A stretch of 64,000 nt of DNA from Flabesymbios commensalis (GCA_964017125.1 OZ024915.1:14787422-14851421), one strand, 5' to 3'. Positions 53,466-64,000 are shown, counted from the first letter of the stretch. Numbers and translations: made by a program. The notes: generated by a model from the sequence alone, not told the origin.

Positions 53466-53950
53466 TCTCTCGCACGAGGATGAAATCTATTTTAACCCAT
53501 TTTGCTGCTGCATTGAAGAGGTTACATCCATAACATATATACCGACGTATAAACATACATGCACATAGGGCCTACATATATACATTATAATCATATACAA
53601 ATGTAATCCCATACATATTTATTAACTATACATAAACTAATAAAATACAAAAATATTTCAACAAATCCTTATTAACATAATATAACTATGGAGTTATACT
53701 TAGTTTTTTTACACAGTGTGGTTGATAAAATAATAGGATAATAAACATTCTTTAACAGAGGGAATATCAACATGGATATTATCCCACGCAGTAGTGCCAT
53801 ATCTAGGAATTTATTTTGTTATGAAACTAGTTACGATATAGATTCATTTTATTAGCCGATCTAGCATTGTGGGTATGAATCTTTTTAGAATATGTAAATA
53901 GATTTTCTAGGCCTTGTTCACTCAAACTATTGATGCATTTGTGTACCTGA
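53466..53950. other. No gene seen
   Basis: AT-rich with ACATATATAC-type simple sequence. Confidence 0.4.
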
Positions 53951-53957
53951 ATATTAA

Positions 53958-54180
53958 CCTTTTCACTACCATACATGACGGAAATTTCCGTCGTCATTCG
54001 TCAATGAACGTAACCATAAAATGACACAAATTTTCGTCAAATATATACTACATTTATGTATTTTTCGTCATTTGAAGCTGGAAATTGCGTTAGCAATTCC
54101 AGTTTCAAATGACGAAAAATAGAACTCCTACACCAGTATATCTGGATCCTGGCATGCACTCCGGCCTGGAAGTCAAAGGG
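53958..54180. mobile_element. TTAA MITE family K (223 bp)
   Basis: TTAA 53954-53957 and 54181-54184. Ends CCTTTTCACTACC and GAAGTCAAAGGG. The hairpin pairs CGTCATTTGAAGCTGGAA with TTCCAGTTTCAAATGACG around ATTGCGTTAGCAA. A second small palindrome is GACGGAAATTTCCGTC. The only copy seen here. Confidence 0.8.
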
Positions 54181-54317
54181 TTAAACGATCATCGCTTCTA
54201 ATGCTGTAGTCATCATATATATGTAATAATTTTGAATTAGTTGATGAACTTATCACCTTTCAGAAAATATGTTGCCGGTTGTATTGCTCACTCGTAGTGA
54301 TTCAGTATTGTGGGTGG

Positions 54318-54372
54318 CCTCCGTGACCAAGAGGTAGTGTGCAAGGCCTCAAATTTCGCTTCGTTTGTCTGA
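54318..54372 (+). mobile_element. SINE S1 fragment at a microsatellite
   Basis: GGCCTCCGTGACCAAGAGGT, AGTGTGCAAGGCCTC, then GAGTGCGT repeats. Confidence 0.75.
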
Positions 54373-54600
54373 GTGCGTGAGTGCGTGAGTGCGTGAGTGC
54401 GTCAGTCAGTCAGTCAGTCAGTCAGTCAGTCAGTCAGTCAGTCAGTCAGTCAGTCAGTCAGTCAGTCAGTCAGTCAGTCAGTCAGTCAGTCAGTCAGTCA
54501 GTCAGTCAGTCAGTCAGTCAATCAGTCAGTCAGTCAGTCAGTCAGTCAGTCAGTCAGTCAGTCAGTCAGTCAGTCAGTCAGTCAGTCAGTCAATAACTCA
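54373..54600. repeat. (CAGT)n array, about 50 units
   Basis: GAGTGCGT units lead into CAGTCAGT, with a single A variant at 54521. Frames reading QSVS repeats are artefacts. Confidence 0.97.
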
Positions 54601-54734
54601 ATCAATAGGTCATGAAACATAGTTATTTCAAATTAGTATGCAGTAATTACATATATTTCATGTAGGCCATAAATATTAACGCTAGAAACTTACATGTCGT
54701 AATATTGTATTAACATTTACTGAATAATTGTGGC

Positions 54735-54842
54735 GATACTCGGCAATCGATCCAATGTTATTTTCAGGTTGGGTCATCATTTGCGCCGCTGGCCCAGTTT
54801 TACTAAAAAAAAACATTTGGTCAACATCCCGTATTTGCTGGG
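54735..54842. mobile_element. Family A hairpin, degraded
   Basis: GTTGGGTCATCATTTGCGCC, CGCTGGCCCAG, CAACATCCCGTATTTGCTGG. The left outer arm is mostly lost. Confidence 0.7.
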
Positions 54843-55169
54843 AATAAATGACAGTGTTAATCTTCACACTCCTTTACCCACACTCGCCTTGGGCTGTGTT
54901 GATAAGTAGAGCAAGATAATGCACTTTTTTTTTACAGTTTTCAACACATTTCTTGGATCGATGTTTAACTAGCCTCAGGGGGTAGAGCTTCTGCGGAACC
55001 AAGACGCGCTCCACTGAGTTTGCCGGAGTTATAATTAGTTGGGGATTCAAGTTACTGTGGAACAAACAAGGACCTTGTGACGTTCAGAAATAACACGTCC
55101 CTCAAGCCCTGGAGCATGCTGTCCAGTTAGCAACATAAACTAGGCGTGCGTTTGGTTAACACGTATCCT

Positions 55170-55387
55170 ACTGAGTATTTTTTTTATTTGTCATCCACTT
55201 GAGGTTGTGTCTCGCTACCGCGATCCACAATCTCAAGTGGCTGCAAATTACTCATATTTGTATAATTTAAGACCTAACATTTACAAATTTTTATGTTCAA
55301 ACAGTCACTTCCTTCCCAATAACAGTCATTTGGTCGGCTAATAAAAGGTATTAAAATGGCTATTGTCGGGATTAGCAGGCAAAGGGG
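55170..55387 (+). mobile_element. MITE family B'
   Basis: CCACTTGAGGTTGTGTCTCG / GATCCACAATCTCAAGTGG: both arms carry the matching change (GAGG / CTC) relative to other B' copies. Body as at 30628. The right end AAAGGGG abuts a family A core. Confidence 0.8.
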
Positions 55388-55475
55388 TAATGTTGGGCCA
55401 ACGTCGCATGTGTTGCGCCAACATTAAACCAACATAGCTGCATCACAGCTGTGTTGGTTTAATGTTGGGGCAACT
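55388..55475. mobile_element. Family A core plus inverted TTGGTTTAATGTTGGG arm
   Basis: TAATGTTGGGCCAACGTCGC, TTGCGCCAACATTAAACCAA, then a second hairpin GCTGCATCACAGC and a third TTGGTTTAATGTTGGG arm. A three-armed rearranged copy. Confidence 0.75.
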
Positions 55476-55723
55476 CATGGGAGCTCATGTGATTTTGTTA
55501 AGTTTTTAATTCTCGTAAATGTCATAGCATTGCTTGAAATTTAATTTTCAATTGCATCGCATATTCATGTTACAAAAATGGTAATTATTACCGGTTACAA
55601 TTTCAAGGAATCTAATTAATCTTAAAAACCAACACCTGCATCGCTACATAGCTGCTGCGATGCTGGAGCTGGTGTAGATGGAATTTGCACTAGGATATTT
55701 GAGCATGTAACCCTTTAACCCTT

Positions 55724-55806
55724 AAAGCGCAGAATTTGTTTTTATAAACCATGGAGACCAATGGTTTTATTCATTTCGAAATTATAATAAATGTCTTAGT
55801 TAGCTC
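55724..55806 (-). mobile_element. MITE family C fragment
   Basis: CCCTTAAAGCGCAGAATTTG, ACCATGGAGACCAATGGTTT, AATAAATGTCTTAGTTAGC. Stops at CTCTGACACAG. Confidence 0.85.
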
Positions 55807-56570
55807 TGACACAGTGACCTCCATTTTTATACACAGTTTTGTTGTGTTGATAAAATGTCGGTCAGTGTTGGCGGTCACTGTGACCAAGGAACATAGAATC
55901 TGATTCTTTTTTCCTTGCTGTGACCGGGTCTGCCGCTACGTGAGTTAGGCAGCCAGGTCATATCGGGTAGGGGTTACCTAATTAGTAAACACAACGTGTT
56001 ACGGGTTGTCAAGTATCCCACATCTAAACCGAAAGACAGCGTTTCGACCGCGGTATGCGATAGATTTACCCCTAATAACGCCCACGAAATATATATTTTA
56101 ATTGAGTTTTTCTTATTTATTGACCATTTATGAATTCACTCAGCTGATTTTGAAAAATACTGTCAGTTGTTTATCATGTTAAATACATCATTAAATACAC
56201 CTCCCGAAAAAAAATTTCAGGTATTTTAATCATTTATGATGTGTGACATGCTGCGTTTTAACCCGAAACATAGTGGAGGGCGAGATCATTCTATAATTAG
56301 GGTTAGCAGGTTAGCCTGTGAGGGTCTAACGGGCATTGCTGTAAAAGTATTCTCCTGAGATTCCCAGTGATCCGTGTGTGTGTCCAAATTACCGCGCCAA
56401 CAGCCCGTGTCAACAGGTCGAAAGGTCACGCCCAGGGACTTGGGTCAGATTTCAGGCGACGCGAATGGTCGGCCCGATTAATTTCCTAGAATAGTATTTT
56501 CGATAGAATGTGACCTTCTGCGCAATATAATATAACCTGAGTAAAACTGGTGTTGTTCTCGACCTTGGGC
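55807..56570. other. Unassigned stretch with short inverted repeats
   Basis: GACACAGTGACCTCC / GGCGGTCACTGTGACC and CAAGGAACATAG / TTTTCCTTGCTGTG pairs lie within 55807-55930. No gene is seen. Confidence 0.4.
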
Positions 56571-56577
56571 GATATGA

Positions 56578-57043
56578 CCCTTACAACGCGGGGAGCGACC
56601 TTAACCCTTTAACCGCCGGTGCCGAATATATTCGGGTTTTCATTTTTTATTAGCACATTAAGTACCACCTTTTAAACATGATAAAGATAACATGTGACAG
56701 CAATCAGCAAGATTTGAAAAGAGTTGACCTCCATTCTGTCAAATCTGAATAATTTTCGCTCACTTTAAGTTGTGGATCGCGTCAGCGAGACACAACTTCA
56801 AGTGGGTGAAAATTCAGATTTAATAATTTGGCGGTTAAAGGGTTAAACGTCGGAATCAGACGCCTGTCGTCTAAATCCCATCCTCGCGCTGTAAGAGTAA
56901 AATCTGTAGAATGGTCGTACACCCATAATATAGGTATTCAAATGAATCAGAAAGAGCTAACTAAGACGTTTATGATGATTTCAAAATAAAATTTAATAAA
57001 AAAACTTGGACTCCATGGTTTATGCGAACGTATTTCAGCGCTT
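56578..57043 (+). mobile_element. MITE family C interrupted by MITE B
   Basis: CCCTTACAACGCGGGGAGCG to GACC, then the B insertion, then ACGTCGGAATCAGACGCC, the family body and CAGCGCTTCTAATC. The left flank TTAA is decayed. Confidence 0.9.
56605..56842 (-). mobile_element. MITE family B nested in MITE C
   Basis: TTAA 56601-56604 and 56843-56846; CCCTTTAACCGCCGGTGCCG ... GGCGGTTAAAGGG. Removing one TTAA plus the element rejoins the two family C halves. Confidence 0.94.
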
Positions 57044-57154
57044 CTAATCAATGCTTTTCAACATGATGCGGACGTCCAGAGATTCACACCCAAAATGTGC
57101 GAACGACGTATGGGTCAATGAGCTGAGAATAAGTAGATGTTTAATAACATATAT

Positions 57155-57260
57155 AGTAATAATAATACACTTCTATAGCGCCTAAATCCTCGATTATCCG
57201 AGCTCAGAGCCGCGACAAACATAATCGTAATCAGACTCATAGTAACAAAAACGTTTTTGT
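57155..57260 (-). mobile_element. LINE-like 3' tail fragment
   Basis: Minus strand: GGCGCTATAGAAGTGTATTA then TTATTACTATAT. Such a GGCGCTATA box before a short tandem tail is typical of CR1/L2-group 3' ends. Confidence 0.5.
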
Positions 57261-57473
57261 ACCGTCGCAATCAGTGGCCGAAACCTTTAGTTTATGCATC
57301 CTTGGTTTAAGTAACATTCGGTCTCATGGTGTTGTTAGCCATATAGCCCGGCTCGTTTGTGCTTTCTTTGCAGACGGATGGTGTTGATAACTCGTCTAGA
57401 ATCTAACCCATTTCGTGAAGAACCGTGCCTAAGTGTCTGCTTTTATTGCAGTCCTCAAATAAACTTAGGACAT

Positions 57474-57567
57474 CGTCCCAGTGCTGGTTTATTGATGAGC
57501 CAGGGTCTGCGACACTGTCCCAATATTGAGCCAACACTGGGCCGATGTGTCGTCTTTGCTGGATTTT
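57474..57567. mobile_element. Family A hairpin, diverged
   Basis: GTGCTGGTTTATTGATGAGC, CAGGGTCTGCGACACTGTCC, ATGTGTCGTCTTTGCTGG. Confidence 0.7.
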
Positions 57568-57713
57568 CAGTTAATTACGTCTGAAAACACTTGTGTTAAG
57601 TCACCGGGAGAGATTCAACAACCGCAGCACATTCAATTGAGTCTGATCTCGATACGGCTGGTGCATACTTAAATCCCACATGTCTCTGCGATTAAAGTGT
57701 CCTATGGACCACT

Positions 57714-58318
<605 letters not shown>

Positions 58319-58470
58319 AATTAATTAATTAATCCAATCACTTCTATAGCGCCTAAATCTTTGGAGAATCGTACTTTGAGGTGCAGAAATCAGATTCTAT
58401 CTTGATGAGCATAGCCAAACCTCCTTTGGTCGCCGAATTTCCGAGGAGCTAGGGTGGAAAGGTTAAATCA
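58319..58470 (-). mobile_element. LINE-like 3' end attached to the AATC array
   Basis: Minus strand: AGATTTAGGCGCTATAGAAG, TGATTGGATTAATTAATTAA, then (TGAT)n. The array is therefore in the position of the element's 3' tail. The upstream body is short and unrecognised. Confidence 0.5.
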
Positions 58471-58990
58471 AAAAGAAAAGTTTTCATTTGTTCTCAGAGC
58501 GATAAAGAGATAATTCCAGATGGAACTAGCTGTAAATGAGAACGCCCTTGCCCTCTATTTCAATATTAATAGTGGATTTAATAAGTAATTAGTGTCGGGT
58601 GATCTAAAATATTTATAATTTATCTATGGTATTAGAGAAACAAAGAGATATGTAGGTTGATGAACAATTTATTTTATTGGTAGCCAATGAAGTGATCTCA
58701 ATAGAAGCCTGGATCTGGTCAAAATAAAGACGAAGAACAGAATCATGAGAATTATATGACTAATCGTTTGTATCAGTCGTGTACCGGTCACAAGCCTGGT
58801 GCGATACAAGGCGTATTCTTGTCTGACTTACCAAGAATAGATTATTCAGCAAATCATTATTTTACCTAAATCTCCTTTGAGAAGAATGCAGCAACAATCA
58901 ATTTTGCTTTCTCAACGAAAAACGGAAGTGATGTGAATCAATGTTACCACTTTCATGCTTGACCTGGGACAAGCGAACAATACCACATTT
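58471..58990. other. No gene seen
   Basis: AT-rich; no repeat family recognised. Confidence 0.4.
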
Positions 58991-58997
58991 GTCACAT

Positions 58998-59060
58998 GCA
59001 AAGGCAGACAGCAGTATCTGCTAACTTGGAAAGTTAGCAGATACTGCTATTTGCCTTTGC
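58998..59060. repeat. 63-bp hairpin with AGCAGATACTGCT arms
   Basis: GCAAAGGCAGACAGCAGTAT pairs with ATACTGCTATTTGCCTTTGC. The inner part is CTGCTAACTTGGAAAGTTAGCAG. Shares AGCAGATACTG with 48106-48172 and 37700-37760. Confidence 0.85.
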
Positions 59061-59837
59061 GCAGCTCCATTGTTCTTTGACAAGTTTTTTGTCCCACATT
59101 TTTATTGACCTATTTGATTTTCTCCTGGGTGATGTCTTTTCAAAGGACATAATTTTAAGCAAACAACGTAGTACACCTGCTGTTGTTAGGGTCAACAGCT
59201 AAGAATGAACGCACTGTTCCGAGCTAATTCGATCAGCTCTTTTTTCTCCAATAGTGGCTCATGCGTTATTCGCTACATGCGCTCTTTGACTGCTAACTAC
59301 CAAAGTATTTCGTTAACAATTATATTAGTACTTTAAATAACAAAGGTTGAAGGTGATACGCGTCTGCTATAAACAAGAATAAAAATAATAGGCCTCAGAT
59401 TTGATAAATTAAAGTTACCAGTTCAGGTTCGCGACACGCAACTTCAACTGGAAAAACATTTCAGTGAGACAACTTGAATGTTCTTTTTAATTTATGAAAA
59501 GTTTTATATAACTTATATTCAACCTAAGAAATCTTTAGAAATGCTGAATGGAAATTCATATTGAAATATTCAGATAGCATCAGTCTGACTAAAACCGCCG
59601 CTATCTTTAACATTCAGAAAACATTCGCACACCAAACACCGCCGCCATCTTCACTTGTGTCACAAAAACACAGGATAATTGATTAAAATCATATAATTAT
59701 TTAAATTCCTTTCACTATACAGTAGTAGAAGTAGTATTTTTCACTTGTAGCAGAAAGTGCATGATAGCCTGAACGTTTTCATGTATGATGTATTATAATG
59801 TGAAGAATAGTGCGTGATAGTTTCCTGAGAATGGCGA
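59061..59837. other. No gene seen
   Basis: AT-rich. 59415-59460 has a decayed ACCAGTTCAGGTTCGCGACA / CAACTTCAACTGG hairpin. Confidence 0.4.
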
Positions 59838-60000
59838 AACAGATTAGATGACACTATCCACCAGACCCAGGATTCGAAATTCGAGCCCTGGTGGTCTGGG
59901 GTCAAGCACACTATCGCTCACAGAATCTTCCCATAATACTATTAATTAATGCATTTTTGCTTTTTTTAAACCTGCATACCGAGAGAGGAGAACCACAAGC
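59838..60000 (-). mobile_element. SINE S1, decayed
   Basis: GATGACACTATCCACCAGAC, AGGATTCGAAATTCGAGCCC, TGGTGGTCTGGGGTCAAGCA. The head half is strongly diverged. Confidence 0.75.
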
Positions 60001-60061
60001 CCCGGCGTGACTACCTGCATCTCTAGCCACTACATGGGGGTGTCTGTGACACAGCCCAATC

Positions 60062-60203
60062 TATCAACCAGCAGAATTTAAAAAGAGTTGAATAACATTT
60101 TGTCAAATCTGAATTTTCACTCACTTGAAGTTCTGGATCGCGTCAGCGAAACACAACTTCAAGTTGGGGAACATTTTAATTGAATAATTTGGCGTTTAAA
60201 GGG
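60062..60203 (-). mobile_element. MITE family B, inner two-thirds
   Basis: AACCAGCAGAATTTAAAAAG, TTTTGTCAAATCTGAATTTT, TCTGGATCGCGTCAGCGAAA, AATTTGGCGTTTAAAGGG. Confidence 0.85.
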
Positions 60204-60449
60204 TGAACGTGGGGATTTAAACGTCAGTCGCTATATATATTACACATGTCAGCCGCACATTTTTCATGATTTTTTTGCGCACACTGGCTACCAACATACA
60301 AAAACAATAATGCTGTCGAGCTCTCTCGCTAACCCACGTGATTGTGCCAATCTATGTGATTGTGCCAATCTCGGACTAAGTCTACCTGTACACAAATGAC
60401 CCAACATTTATACGTTTTTTAATTATACGGCATGTTGAGATCCCCAGTG

Positions 60450-60544
60450 AACAATGGGCGTTCATCCTCTGCTGGTGCAATGTTGGGCCACCGTCTCCGA
60501 CGCTGGACCAACATTGTACCAGCAGAGGATGAACATCCATTGTT
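60450..60544. mobile_element. Family A hairpin with long unique arms
   Basis: AACAATGG, GTTCATCCTCTGCTGGT and CAATGTTGG are mirrored by CCAACATTG, ACCAGCAGAGGATGAAC and CCATTGTT around GGCCACCGTCTCCGACGCTGG. About 40 bp of arm on each side, none shared with other copies beyond the inner nine bases. Confidence 0.92.
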
Positions 60545-60717
60545 ACTTAGATGACTCCAGACAGGTAATTCGGATCATCGCTAATCAATGAAGCTAATCA
60601 GGCCCTGGAAAGTTTTTTCAACCACAAAGTAGCAGAAGTCACGTTATGTAACATTAGAGCAACACATTTTTTCTCCTGATTCTTGGTTCAAAGAGACACG
60701 ATACGCTAAGTTAATTG

Positions 60718-60795
60718 TGATTTAATGTTGGACCAGCGTCGCAGACTGTGGACCAGCATTGAATCAACGTTGGTTCAAGGCCTCTTATTTCCTGG
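60718..60795. mobile_element. Family A hairpin
   Basis: GTGATTTAATGTTGGACCAG, core AGCGTCGCAGACTGTGGACC, right end CCTCTTATTTCCTGGGA. Confidence 0.8.
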
Positions 60796-60817
60796 GAAAC
60801 AGCTCGCTAGAGTATTA

Positions 60818-60905
60818 GGTATCTGACGTCAGAATCAGAATCTGACGTCTTGATAAGTCAGGTTCTGTAAATACTGTTTATACGTCAGATTCTGTAAATA
60901 CTGTT
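60818..60905. mobile_element. MITE C hairpin debris
   Basis: TCTGACGTCAGAATCAGAAT, CTGACGTCTTGATAAGTCAG and a duplicated GTCAGATTCTGTAAATACTG. Confidence 0.6.
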
Positions 60906-60976
60906 CCCGCCCAAAAAACTAAACTGCTAACTGCCGACTTGACGATACATGTATGCATACCTTTATCACTAAATGT

Positions 60977-60984
60977 GTTCTCTC

Positions 60985-61020
<36 letters not shown>

Positions 61021-61032
61021 CCTCTCTCTCTA
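60977..61032. repeat. (CT)n array
   Basis: Pure CT runs with two CC interruptions. Confidence 0.97.
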
Positions 61033-61097
61033 ACGCCTTAAAATTATGTGTTGTGTCGAATGTTCTACGCACCGACGTGATGACATTTTTGTGTTTA

Positions 61098-61412
61098 TAA
61101 AAATGAAATAAAATGGGTGTGGTTTTAGGCCACCGTTCCATGTATAAGCTAAACTGGACCTAGAGAACCTCCTGAGTATAGTGAGACGAATGAGATGACA
61201 CTGCCCTCCAGACACAGGATTCGAAATTCGAGCCCTGGCCGTCTGAGGCCGAGCAGGCTACCTTTTTGTCAATGAGGCTTCCCACAATATGGGATCTTTA
61301 CGAGTGAGCGGAGAAGAAACAATTTGTTTCATTGAAACTTGTGGGGTTCGAACCCGCGGTCTCCGACTTTCCAAGCAGGCAGCTTTATCCACTGCACCAG
61401 GACCCCCGCTCA
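61098..61412 (-). mobile_element. SINE S1, dimeric, best copy
   Basis: Minus strand: GGGGGTCCTGGTGCAGTGGA (A-box-like) and CGCGGGTTCGAACCCC (B-box); linker GTTTCTTCTCCGCTCACTCG; second unit GACAAAAAGGTAGCCTGCTC and GGGCTCGAATTTCGAATCC; then TGTCTGGAGGGCAGTGTCAT and the common body to a TTTATTTCATTTTTA-type tail. Confidence 0.9.
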
Positions 61413-61784
61413 TTTAAGTGTTTATATCGCTTTAATCTTTAAAAAATAAATGTAGGCTTAATTATATCATATTTTATGGGTTTGCGCCCATGTCTGACGT
61501 AATGATCCCCTATCACAGCTGAAAGGCACTTCTCTGATGGTTTCATATTTCTGTGGAGACATCATCAAGTCAATCAATAGTGGATTGGCCTGCCTGAGAG
61601 TGGTCCCTGTGGGGCGGTCTCACTGATTGAATCAGAGGCTGTATTTTTTGTAAATCCTATCAGAGATGCTTTATAGTCTGTCTTGTTAAGTAAAAACCCT
61701 TGACTACTACAGTCTCGTCTGCTTGTTAATGGTAAACCTTTTATTGCCAGCGACATAGAATCGTTCAAAATGGTGGCATACCTA
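61413..61784. other. No supported gene
   Basis: The 82-aa minus-strand frame 61574-61822 runs into the hairpin at 61785 and has no recognisable domain. Confidence 0.4.
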
Positions 61785-61897
61785 CCCAGCAAACACAAAA
61801 CATATGAATAAGATTGGTACAATTTTAGACCAACGTCGAAGACGTTGGGACGACGTTGTACAAATGTTATACAAATGTTTGTGTTTGTTGGGTACCG
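61785..61897. mobile_element. Family A hairpin, TA-bounded
   Basis: TACCCAGCAAACACAAAACA ... TGTTTGTGTTTGTTGGGTA, core GACCAACGTCGAAGACGTTGG. A TA at both outer tips would fit either a TA duplication or just the arm symmetry. Confidence 0.88.
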
Positions 61898-62690
61898 CTG
61901 TGTTCAAGCTATTATACAGAAAGTATTTTATTGTCTGAATTTAGAAATAAAAACGGGAATTATTTTTAACTGTTTTATAATTATTTAGTCATTGAACTTT
62001 TGAATCGTTCGAAATGTAATACTCTTTATTGCTGTGGTGAAGCTATAATCACAACCTATTATTTTATTTTCCTGGTGTAACGACAAAAACGTGAATTATG
62101 TTTCATTTTATGATTACTTAGTCATTTAAGCGATGGTTATATTTGGATAATCGTTTAATCTCCAACCTACCTCGTTCTATTTCAATGGATATCAATATAT
62201 AAATTGCAGCCACAATTCCTAATTATATTACACGTGTTTTGATATATCTTTGTCTGATAATGTTTCTAATTGACGGCATAGTTTTTAATCGCATAAATAC
62301 ATGTTTTATATTCAATATATTCAACAAGATTTAATTATTTATACATTATGCAACAAATACCCACAGCGAGCATGGAAAAACACGAGGAAGTAAACATTAC
62401 ATTTTGATGACATGGCGGATGGCACGAATGTATCTAGAGAAATGTATGACTGACACACTGCGCTATATGTATTATTCATGAAATCAATATCCTTAGTTGA
62501 ATTTTTTTTACCATGATTGAAGGCACATCTCACGCTGATTCGTGTGACCCTCGTAAACATGCACCTTGACAGACGGGTATTTTTTATTTTTCTTTCTCGT
62601 TAAGCTGTAGATTGCCTCTGCCATTCCATTTTACGAGGTCAAAGGAGGTCATTTCTGAGATACCATAGATATTATATCAAATGAATATCA
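61898..62690. other. No gene seen
   Basis: AT-rich. The 73-aa minus frame 62339-62560 is unrecognised. Confidence 0.4.
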
Positions 62691-62699
62691 TTTTTCTGC

Positions 62700-62753
62700 T
62701 GCTTTACTGTTGTGCCACCGTCTGCGACATTGGCACAACAGTAAAATGGCACT
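62700..62753. mobile_element. Family A hairpin with unique short arms
   Basis: TTTACTGTTGTGCCA pairs with TGGCACAACAGTAAA around CCGTCTGCGACAT. The smallest well-paired copy. Confidence 0.88.
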
Positions 62754-62783
62754 GAAATGTGGCACCGGTGCTCAAAACTTTAG

Positions 62784-63022
62784 CCCTTACAGCGCTGAAT
62801 TATTTTGGTTTAAACCATGGGGACTAAAGAGTTTTTCAATTTGAAATCATCAAAAATGTATCAATTTTTTAGTTCTTTCCGGTTCATTTGAATACCTATG
62901 CTATGGTGTACAGTCATTATAAATATTTTACTCTTTCAGATGGGACCGTCTTTAGACGTCAGAATCTGACGTCTACAGACGTCAGATTCTGACGTGTAAA
63001 GACGGTCCCCGAGCTGAAAGAG
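62784..63022 (-). mobile_element. MITE family C, inverted, near complete
   Basis: CCCTTACAGCGCTGAATTAT to CGAGCTGAAAGAG and TTAA 63023-63026. Strong AATCTGACGTCTACAGACGT hairpin with GACGGTCCC / GGGACCGTC flanks. Confidence 0.92.
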
Positions 63023-63026
63023 TTAA

Positions 63027-63236
63027 ACCATCAAGATCCATTAAATCACCATTCACATCTCCGCAGAATGATTTAATTTCCTGTTAGAACAAAAATGTGA
63101 ATAGAACTATTTTAATAATAACGATATATTTGTTTTATTTGCCACCCATTTCAAGTCATCTTCGTCCACTGCAAGTCGAGAATTGCGACAGCAAATCGCG
63201 GCTTGTAGTGGATGAAGATGACAATGGTAAATGAAG
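63027..63236 (+). mobile_element. MITE family E, left tip changed
   Basis: Follows TTAA 63023-63026 directly. CATCAAGATCCATTAAATCA, then TCGTCCACTGCAAGTCGAGA / GCGGCTTGTAGTGGATGA hairpin and GATGACAATGG. The right TTAA is not found. Confidence 0.8.
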
Positions 63237-63745
63237 TCTTCTTTGTGAGCAATATTTCACAGCAATGCACGAGGTTTTGTGTTCATTTTATCATAATGAC
63301 GAGTGGTGTGGTGTGCTGAGGCACGTTGACTACGTACATGAACGTCTCACCACACATAATACCTGTCCCATAGACTTACATGTATTGTGGCCCATACGCT
63401 AATTGGCCTTCCAACCGTTTTCCAAATGGACAAATGTTAATAAACCTTATCCTTTTCCATTATTATAATATACTCTTTCAAAATGCAGATGCTTTGTTCT
63501 TACAGACTCTCTAAGAGTTGCCAATGCACGGCATCTATGGAATGTAGCATATGTCTTGCTACTACCAACGCAGGGACTGCATTATATGTACATATTTCCT
63601 GATTTCCATGCTTTTGGAGCAAAAGATGATCATCTAAGCTAAATACAGTGGCATCAAAAAGATATAACTGTAATACTTAAACCCAAGCCAGCTGGAAATC
63701 GTCACATTTTAATAAAAAATCGTAACGCTCTTACTGCGCGCATTG
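63237..63745. other. No gene seen
   Basis: Apparently unique within the window; no credible open frame. Confidence 0.4.
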
Positions 63746-63747
63746 GG

Positions 63748-64000
63748 CGGGGGCCCTAGGGTAGTGGTTAGCACCGCTGCTTTCACGCTAGAGTTCGGGG
63801 GTTTGGTTCCCGGTCCCGGCGGTTTGAAAGAAACAAAGATGTTTCTTCCCCATACACGTGTAAAACTCACTTTTGTGGGGAGCCTCCGTGACCGAGAGGT
63901 AGTGCGCTCGGCCTCGTATCCTATGTCTGGAGGACAGTGTCATCTCATTCATCTCACCATCCTCAGGAGGTTATCCTGGCCCAGTTTAGCCTATATGTGC
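63748..64000 (+). mobile_element. SINE S1, dimeric, cut by the window edge
   Basis: GGGGGCCCTAGGGTAGTGGT and TTAGCACCGCTGC (A-box-like), GGTTTGGTTCCCGGTCCC (B-box-like), linker GATGTTTCTTCCCCATACAC, second unit CCGTGACCGAGAGGTAGTGC, CCCAGTTTAGCCTATATGTG. The second B-box region is deleted. Confidence 0.88.

Noticed and set aside
54381-54622. Three overlapping open frames of VSQS repeats
   Set aside because: Translations of the CAGT array.

Overview
The window looks like repeat-rich, intron-sized or intergenic DNA from an animal, most likely a marine invertebrate. I see AT-rich sequence, tRNA-derived SINEs with A and B boxes, the 3' end of a CR1/L2-like LINE, very many TTAA-flanked miniature transposons of piggyBac type, long tetranucleotide arrays and two large minisatellites. 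There are no operons, ribosome binding sites or dense gene packing. The species cannot be named from this sequence. One SINE has a central block of a type I associate with echinoderm, hemichordate, amphioxus and mollusc genomes, but that is recollection, not a search.

Only one piece of a host gene is supportable: a first coding exon at 17086-17158 (+). It encodes a signal peptide and ends in a phase-1 GTAAGA donor. No later exon could be identified, so the sequence to its right may be a very long intron. All other open frames are unrecognised or are translations of repeats.

Layout. 1-15.1 kb is a head-to-tail segmental duplication (1-10165 and 10766-15056). Copy 1 carries a 2.96-kb TTAA-flanked insertion, with a Tc1/mariner-like element nested in it, which is absent from copy 2. 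Copy 2 carries a SINE with a 13-bp target duplication which is absent from copy 1, and it lacks a 2.7-kb block. 15.1-17.2 kb holds a cluster of ATTGG (inverted CCAAT) motifs and the signal-peptide exon. 17.2-31 kb is a dense field of TTAA miniature elements, including a LINE 3' end inside one of them. 31-34.7 kb is a 44-bp minisatellite of about 77 units. 34.8-42.5 kb is mixed SINEs, hairpins and TTAA elements. 42.5-45.2 kb is a 37/38-bp minisatellite of about 71 units. 45.2-64 kb is more of the same, with TTCA, CAGT and AATC/GATC arrays.

Two element systems dominate. The first is a set of TTAA-flanked families, named here B, B', C, E, F and K, whose ends begin CCCTT/CCCTTT and which carry internal hairpins. 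About 45 intact or partial copies are listed. They insert into or abut one another at shared TTAA sites and include one apparent chimera. The second is family A, about 30 foldback elements built on a conserved quasi-palindromic core (GGCCAGCGTCGCAGACGSTGGCC-like). The flanking arms differ from copy to copy yet still pair with each other within each copy. This within-copy pairing of locus-specific arms is the most unusual signal in the window. No retrovirus-like, Polinton or toxin-gene relic was recognised.
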